Source: Coleophoma eucalyptorum (lineage: Eukaryota > Ascomycota > Leotiomycetes > Helotiales > Dermateaceae). Taken from it: a stretch of 64,000 bases of DNA. The stretch is taken from positions 620,001 through 684,000 of the forward strand of contig JALRME010000023.1 of the NCBI GenBank assembly GCA_026120035.1. The letters run 5' to 3'. The notes beneath the pieces were generated by a model, which searched no databases, was not told the origin of the DNA, and worked only from the letters and a program-made list of their open reading frames with translations. Positions 58,104 through 64,000 of the stretch are shown one piece after another. Each line of letters opens with the position of its first letter. Position 1 is the first letter of the stretch. The translations under genes and the position numbers were made by a program.

Positions 58104-61081
58104 AATGTTCGAGAGACAGAGAGTTGCTCAGTGCCAGGCCAACATACTTTGTTCGAGAGATTCACTTCGACTTTATCTTTATTTCCATCGCTTGAAGATT
58201 CAGCCTTCCCTGGCATCATTATGACTTGGATGTACGAATACCTTGAATATTCATGGATACCCGATCTCGCGGTGGGCCGTGTGGGAACATCTACAGGGTA
58301 AAAAACTCCCAAGTACGCGGCCTGGCTGTTGCTTGATAGAGCAAAACAACAGGAAAAATAAAGAAGAAAAGGAAGATTGGCTCCATCCTTCCAGTAATGG
58401 CCTTACTCATGCAACCAAAATTCTAATAAAAGCGATCGCATAGCAACGCACAGCTTGCCTTCCACTCCTTGCGAAGCCATGGCCGCTGTTTTGCTACGAC
58501 GCAGCGTTATGAAGCCGAATCTGGGTTGCCAAAAGGGAAGACTGTGGACTAAGTGACTCCAAAAGCTTCTGTCTGTGCCAGTGCCTGGGTTGGCTGCGCG
58601 GTAGAAGGTACCGACTGGCTGAGCAGCAAAAGTTGTGGAACCGAACTTCCTTACAGTCCGCACTGCCAAGACATTGGCATTTGAAGACTTTTAGATGAAC
58701 ACTTCCCACTATTTACCCAACCAATGACCATTGATGACGGAACTGGCCGGCTTCTGGAATGTTTTACTTACAACTCGATGGCTGTGACATATAAAGCGAT
58801 ATTGGTTAGCCGATCATACCAGCCTCTAGGATGCTGATATCACAACGCCTTGGGGAATTATGCGCGCAAGGTTCAGGAGGGAAATTTCCCACGAGCAGAT
58901 GTCAGAACAAAACGCAAATGATATCACCCAGGGAACTCAAGGGTATAGCCTCATGGAAAGCAGATCGAATGGCTTCCTATTCTCACGAACAGAATCTGCA
59001 CAGTGCAAAATATTGTTCATGTAATTATACTCCTATTATCAGATTATAAACTTGCGGCACCGGAACGAGAGCCATCTCCGCGCTGACAAAAACCTTAAAT
59101 CAATACCGGCGGGGACCCGGTATTCATAATGCTAATTATAGCGAGAAATGGAGCCGTTGTCAGGATATCCAATTCCGTCGGAGAATAGTCATAGACACGA
59201 TGACGGGGCATAAGTTTTAATCCTCACAATGCTGTGGAATCTGCATAGGTATCAGGAACCTCTACTCTAATATAAGAAGAGAGAAGGCATAACGGATAGG
59301 TATATGTTGCCAGCTATTAGTCGAGAGCAAATCTTGATGGGGTTTCCCGATGGGTGGAGAGTTATACGCAAACTGGATGCCAAGAACTCTTGATGAGGTC
59401 CAATAATTGGTTCGGACTTCTATTATAGGGCTCAGGATTCAAATGCATCGCAAGCAATCTTCTTAGGTTTCATCTTTCGGTTTCCCCGATGTACAGTTGA
59501 CGTCAATAAGTTTCCGGGGTTTAAGCGAAGTCCCCCGTCCCAGACGCGTTCCTTTCCTCCTACATACTTTTCTTTGCCTTCCTAATGCCTACTGTAGAAC
59601 TACGGATATGTGATGGCTCACAAGGAAGCGGCATTTCTGGCCAGATATGTTACAGTCTTAAGCTCCTGTGCTACAACACAACCTTCTAATATCTAGGATA
59701 CTTTATGAATCATGATGAAGGCCATGGGAGCCAGGTTTTCAGCCTCGAGTCTTGCCATGTGGACAGGGACGGAAGCGGAATCTACTCCTGGTCCAATTTT
59801 CTTCCTCAATTGCGGAAGATCATCGTGGTTCACTTGGGCACTCTGCAAGGTTTGTTACATTTACGACCTAGATCTGAATTCTGATGCCTGCATTCCGTTT
59901 GCTTGGCTAGCAGGGATTTCTTCGCTCTTGCTAGATGGTAATATAAGGAACTTGGTAAGCAGGAGCGCGGAGCAGGGGCAAAATTAGTTCTGAGCAACTT
60001 GTTTTCCTAGATCTTAGATGCAATTTGGTGCTTTTTGAATTTCCTTGCTGGGGTACGGTTGATAAATATTTCATCCAATTCTTCAGGCCTCCTCACAGAT
60101 GAGTTAATGCCTGACGCACGAATTCCCCATAGTCTTCTTGGTTGGCAAGATGACTAGCGATTACTTGTGTCTCAACATGGTTCGCAGAGTCTACGGCCAT
60201 CTTATCTTTGATCGCCACGTCTGCCATTACAGTGATACGGGGAGCAGTAGGAACTTTTTAAATTTATGAGAGCCTTAATATACTCAGAGTATTCAGAGGA
60301 GGAAGAGGCTATGAACGGCATTCTGGAGGGTATTTGTGGAGATATTTATATTACGCTCAGGGTATCTTCAGATTCGAGCAGTATTTCTAACTATAACTGG
60401 GAAGGCCATTGCACCCCCGCTACAGCAAACATTTCATAGGGGTTCTCATGGTCTGGTTCGTTGGTTTTTCTAAGTTACGGGACCGTAAACTGTGCCATGA
60501 TTCAAATAACTGGATGGCGGTTGAATATCCGTAGGATATCAGTCTGGGCAGTCATGCCAACCCCATGAGCAGGGCCATCTGACTCTATATTTAATACAGT
60601 ATGGAACCAAGATACTAATCCCCACGGGGTACTTAGCATAGAACTTGTTGGAACGCTATGAGAAGCATTATGCCTTTGATCCGTTTAATACTATCAACCA
60701 CTTTGTGGTACGCATTTTTAAGCGATCAGATGCCCTGGAAAATAGGATAAATTATTAGCGTCCTTCTAAACGACCTCAAGATCCGTTGTTACACAACAAG
60801 CTCCGTCGGAGTATATCAATGATATAGCTCCACTGTTATATATCAAACTATCCACCTCTTCTATCGCGCTAGCTATTCCATCAGTTCGAGCACTAACAGT
60901 CTCGCATTAAACTCATTGTGTTTCGTTGCGCGTTTTGCCGCTGCTCTCGTACTTGGTACGTGACTGATTCCAACCCCGCAGCCCTTACCTAGTAATATTT
61001 ACCCGAAAAGTAGGTCGTAGAAATCTTTGAACTCACCCCCTCTAGAATGACAACGTAGTCCTACATACCATCATTGCACGA
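58104..61081. other. Largest gap, AT-rich, with a decayed coding relic
   Basis: Almost 3 kb between divergent tyrosinase and aldo-keto reductase genes. Short frames at 58403-58709 (minus) and 59712-59987 (plus) are not convincing. The only protein-like traces are on the minus strand at about 60020-60655. Confidence 0.4.
60020..60655 (-). pseudogene. Possible decayed protein-coding relic
   Basis: Read on the minus strand, protein-like segments follow one another but are broken by stops and frame changes. In order they are RSNKFYAKYPVGISI, then TVLNIESDGPAHGVGMTAQT and DHENPYEMFAVAGVQWPSQL separated by in-frame stops, then VPTAPRITVMADVAIKDKMA and VETQVIASHLANQEDYGEFV, and in a third frame RRPEELDEIFINRTPARKFK running to a stop at about 60020. 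The last piece faintly resembles the cytosolic tail of fungal sugar porters (E-E-L-D-E-I-F, P-A-R-K-F-K), but the segments before it are not hydrophobic. The parent gene is not identified; chance open frames remain possible. Confidence 0.3.
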
Positions 61082-62218
61082 ATGAGTTCCATTAGCCCAC
61101 CAAGTTCAAACGTCATAGACATGCAGGTCAATGAAATCATTCCAGAACAGCAAATCACGCACAAGCTTTCAACTCTCGTCCCTGATTATATCTTGGGCTG
61201 TGCTGCATTCAGTGGCCAGTTAAACACCAATCCAAATGCTCTTCCAGTTAAGGATATAATCCATCGCTCCTTACAATTGGGCTTCCGAGGTTTTGACACT
61301 TCTCCTTATTATGGCGACTCTGAAATTCTGCTCGGAGGCGCTATGGCAGCTCTTGCTCAGGAGGGCGAGTTTCAACGGGAAAAAAACATAATTATGACCA
61401 AGGTCGGCCGTATCGATGCGCAGACTTTTAACTACTCTCGTGAGTGGGTGAACTTATCGATCGAACGATCGTTGAAGCGATTTCACACCACGTATCTGGA
61501 TGTTGTGTTCTGCCATGATGTTGAATTTGTGAGCACCGAAGAGGTCATTGAAGCAGTTGGCAGCCTCTATGACCTCAAAAGAGCAGGAAAAATCCGTTAC
61601 GTTGGGATTTCTGGATTTCCTCCTGCAAGGCTTCTCGAGCTTGCTGGGTTGTTGAAGGAGCGATTTGGATCTCCTTTGGACGCCATTCAATCTTATTCAC
61701 ATTTTAATCTCCAAAATACTGTTCTCGAGCAATACCTACCTGAAATTCGCGAGCTTGGTGTCGATGTTATCTTCACGGCCAGCCCGTTGTCAATGGGCCT
61801 CCTAAGGAAACAAGGTACTCCAGTTGCCGAACTAGGCGACTTTCACCCTGCGCCCATAGGACTAAGACTCGCATGTAAGAAGGCGGCAGACTGGGTGGAT
61901 GCACAAGGTGATGATCTTGCATCACTCGCTGTGAGATTCGTGGCCTCACAATGGAGCAAAGCAAACGAGAGAGTACCTGGAGGAGGTGCTGTAATTTTGG
62001 GCGGCTCCAGCAGTATCTGGGAGGTTGATGAGAACTTCAAGTCCATCAACCGGATCATGGAGGTGAATTTTCAAACTGGAAAAGCGAGTATACGCGCCAA
62101 GGAACTGGCTGAAGACGAGAAATTGTTTGATGGCGTCAGAAAAATACTCGAAAATTGGATAGATTATTCCTGGGATAGCCCCGGCCCGGATTGGATCAGG
62201 AACACTATACCAAACTGA
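61082..62218 (+). CDS. Aldo-keto reductase, L-galactose/D-arabinose dehydrogenase type
   Basis: Single exon, 378 residues. Family landmarks are LGFRGFDTSPYYGDSEILLG with the catalytic D and Y, TKVGRI with the lysine, YLDVVFCHDVEF with the histidine, KRAGKIRYVGISGFPPARLL, IQSYSHFNLQ and VILGGSSSIWEV near the cofactor phosphate site. The arrangement matches the Ara2/L-galactose dehydrogenase branch, which oxidises aldoses at C1 with NAD+ to lactones, rather than the xylose-reductase branch. It lies tail to tail with an L-galactonate-dehydratase-type gene (331 bp between stops). That raises the possibility that both act on L-galactose or a related 6-carbon sugar (inference). No intron is seen, unlike most neighbours. 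Confidence 0.87.
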   Translation: MSSISPPSSNVIDMQVNEIIPEQQITHKLSTLVPDYILGCAAFSGQLNTNPNALPVKDIIHRSLQLGFRGFDTSPYYGDSEILLGGAMAALAQEGEFQREKNIIMTKVGRIDAQTFNYSREWVNLSIERSLKRFHTTYLDVVFCHDVEFVSTEEVIEAVGSLYDLKRAGKIRYVGISGFPPARLLELAGLLKERFGSPLDAIQSYSHFNLQNTVLEQYLPEIRELGVDVIFTASPLSMGLLRKQGTPVAELGDFHPAPIGLRLACKKAADWVDAQGDDLASLAVRFVASQWSKANERVPGGGAVILGGSSSIWEVDENFKSINRIMEVNFQTGKASIRAKELAEDEKLFDGVRKILENWIDYSWDSPGPDWIRNTIPN

Positions 62219-62548
62219 AGCAAAATGCGATAGAAATTTGAGTTGAAGTGATATTTCGGGCTGTGAAGGAATGAATTTATATTTACAGAAAAATGCTCAC
62301 TTATTAATAAATTCTTCATCTTGAAACCCAATATTAAGTGTCCAGTCTAGCCTACCTAGATCACCACTTCACTTGACGTACATGCTGAAGAGACTGTAAA
62401 TGGAAATCACTATGAACCTAGACATTGTAGAGAAACTATACTCATACATGAAAATCACTTAATCAATATTTAATTGCACATTCCAGACTGATAATTTTGA
62501 TACACTACGGCCACATATTCAGTACTATGACCCGTCGTTTGCTGTAGT
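62219..62548. other. Convergent 3' flanks of the sugar-oxidation pair
   Basis: 330 bp, AT-rich, no coding potential apparent. Confidence 0.4.
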
Positions 62549-64000
62549 CTAGTGTGCAAAGGGGATGGATGCACTGAGGATTACTTTTGCCTCCTCGCTT
62601 TGCCAGAAACCGCCCTGCTCCCCTGGGAAACTGAATTTCTCCATACTTTCGCTCTTCATCTCAACCGAATATCCAGCCATCAGCGGTGTAACAACCATGC
62701 CGTTTGCAACCTTTGCTGGATAGTGAAAATGCTCGTGTAGATGGTCGACATATTCCAGCATGCTCTTTCGACCACTTATAGCTATGTAGTCAATGGTGCT
62801 GAGATGTTGTGTATACTCAGGAAGGCCCACACCTCCACTGTGTGGTACGATAGGAACATTGAACTTTCTTGCGAGAAGTAAAATCGCGAGAACTTCATTT
62901 ACACCACCCACGCGACAAGCATCTGGTTGAAGCACCGTAAGTGCCCCTGACTGAAGATACTGCTTGAACATGACTCGATTTTGACACATCTCTCCGGTAG
63001 CAACACCGATTCCATACGGCTCTAAAGCTTGTTTCACTGCTTTATGTCCGAGTATATCATCGGGGGAAGTCGGTTCTTCGATGAACCATGGCTTGTACTC
63101 TGCAAGTGCTTTCATCCATGATATTGCCTCTGGAACAGACCATACTTGATTTGCATCAACCATCAAAATATTTCCTTTGTCATAACCGATTACTGATCGG
63201 GCGACCTGTAGACGACGTTTATCTTCCTCAACATTTCCGCCAACCTTCAATTTGAAGTATGTGAACCCTGCTGCCAGAGATTCCTCAAGAATGCTCTTCA
63301 TTTTCTCCACAGAATACCCAAGCCAACCTGCTGATGTGGTGTAGACAGGAACGGCGTTATTGCTTTCAGCATCCGCTATTCTGCTAGCTTTTGTAGGTTG
63401 AATTTCTTCGAGAAGTGAAACTGCCTCTTCCGGAGTGAGAGCATCAGTTATGTACCGGAAATCAATGCATTTGACGATTTCCTCGGGTGTCATCTCTGCA
63501 ATTATGCGCCAAACTGGTTTGTTGAGAGTTTTCGCCCACAGGTCCCAGAGCGCGTTAACGACAGCTCCAAGAGCTAAATGGATGACGCCCTTTTCAGGGC
63601 CGATCCAACGAAGCTGAGAATCGGACACTAAGTATTTCCAAGCATCTCCCCAATTTGAGGTGAAGTTCGACAGATCTTTTCCGATAACCATTGGGGCAAG
63701 TGATTTGATGGCGGCGCAGACAATTTCGTTGCCCCGGCCGATTGTAAAGGTCTATCAGGCTCATCAATTTAAAAACAAACAGGTATTTAATATACTAGGG
63801 CCAACCAACCATTCCATGACCTGAGTATTCTGAGTCTGTCTCCAAAATACAGTACGCAGCAGAATAATCTCCAGCAGCATTCATGGCATCGGATCCCGTT
63901 CCGTCTAAAGACGTCTATTCTAGTTAGAAGATGCACTCTTAAATAACATGCAAAGACATACCGGAAACCTCACGTCCCTGGTGACGAGCCCTGTTATTTT
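62549..64000 (-). CDS. lgd1: L-galactonate dehydratase-type enolase-superfamily enzyme, 5' end cut off
   Basis: Three visible exons: from beyond 64000 to 63962, 63914-63810 and 63751-62549. The first ~10 residues lie outside the window; about 448 residues are visible, near the family length of 450. Residues conserved for the mandelate-racemase/FucD subgroup are all present: K-x-K in TYFKLKVGG, metal ligands in MVDANQVW, FIEEPTSPDD and VATGEMCQNR, and the base in VPHSGGVGLPEYTQHLSTID. The N-terminus DVRFPTSLDGTGSDAMNAAG and the stretch SQLRWIGPEKGVIHLALGAV closely match fungal LGD1/GaaB of D-galacturonate breakdown. GaaB dehydrates L-galactonate to 2-keto-3-deoxy-L-galactonate. L-fuconate dehydratase is the close alternative. 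One genuine intron hides the TSLDG motif. Confidence 0.87.

Noticed and set aside
59712..59987. 91-codon plus-strand ORF near the sugar genes
   Set aside because: No recognisable motif, no splice partner, AT-rich surroundings; reported only as part of the gap.
1..64000. tRNA, rRNA, CRISPR array or intact transposon
   Set aside because: No B-box/T-loop plus cloverleaf candidate, no rRNA-like block, no regularly spaced repeats and no transposase or reverse-transcriptase motif were found by reading both strands.

Overview
The window is filamentous ascomycete nuclear DNA. Protein-coding genes sit on both strands and are split by many 45-110 bp introns with GTAAGT/GTATGT-type donors and CTAAC/CTGAC-like branch points. 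The gene set is typically fungal: ECM14 pseudo-carboxypeptidase, AKR1 palmitoyltransferase, KRE9/KNH1 wall protein, PHO80-type cyclin, Git3-type receptor and tyrosinase. A leotiomycete (Helotiales-like) source is my best guess from protein flavour, but it is inference. All exon junctions were derived by hand. For almost every gene the exons sum to an exact multiple of three and join conserved motifs correctly.

Region 1 (1-25 kb) is dense with housekeeping genes. From left to right it holds: a truncated PAP2-type membrane protein (-), an augmin HAUS3-like coiled-coil protein (-), an LrgA-LrgB fusion membrane protein (+), the prolyl isomerase Pin1/Ess1 (-), RNA polymerase subunit RPB9 (+), mitochondrial ribosomal protein uL14m (-), the histone H4K20 methyltransferase SET9 (+), SRP72 (+), a Sec7-PH ARF exchange factor (-), ECM14 (+) and an epoxide hydrolase (+).

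Region 2 (25-49 kb) is more loosely packed. It holds a MAPEG glutathione transferase (+), an unrecognised Ser/Arg-rich protein (+), a butanediol-dehydrogenase-like enzyme (-) divergent from a ThDP enzyme (+), Xaa-Pro aminopeptidase (-), a PHO80-like cyclin (-), a KRE9/KNH1 wall protein (-), cystathionine beta-synthase (+), SRP receptor beta (-) and AKR1 (+). Two large gaps (26.3-28.7 kb and 38.6-41.2 kb) show no convincing gene beyond one tiny ORF.

Region 3 (49-64 kb) looks accessory. Genes are sparse and gaps are long and AT-rich. There is a diverged dispersed repeat at 49.6 and 56.6 kb and a decayed coding relic at 60.0-60.7 kb. The genes are two small conserved-looking unknowns, a possible antisense ORF, a Git3-type GPCR (+), a secreted tyrosinase (-), and a convergent pair: an L-galactose/D-arabinose dehydrogenase-type aldo-keto reductase (+) and an L-galactonate-dehydratase-type enolase-superfamily enzyme (-, running off the right edge). 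That pair is the most interesting metabolic proposal here, because its predicted reactions can be consecutive in L-galactose oxidation.

I saw no tRNA, rRNA, CRISPR array or intact transposon.
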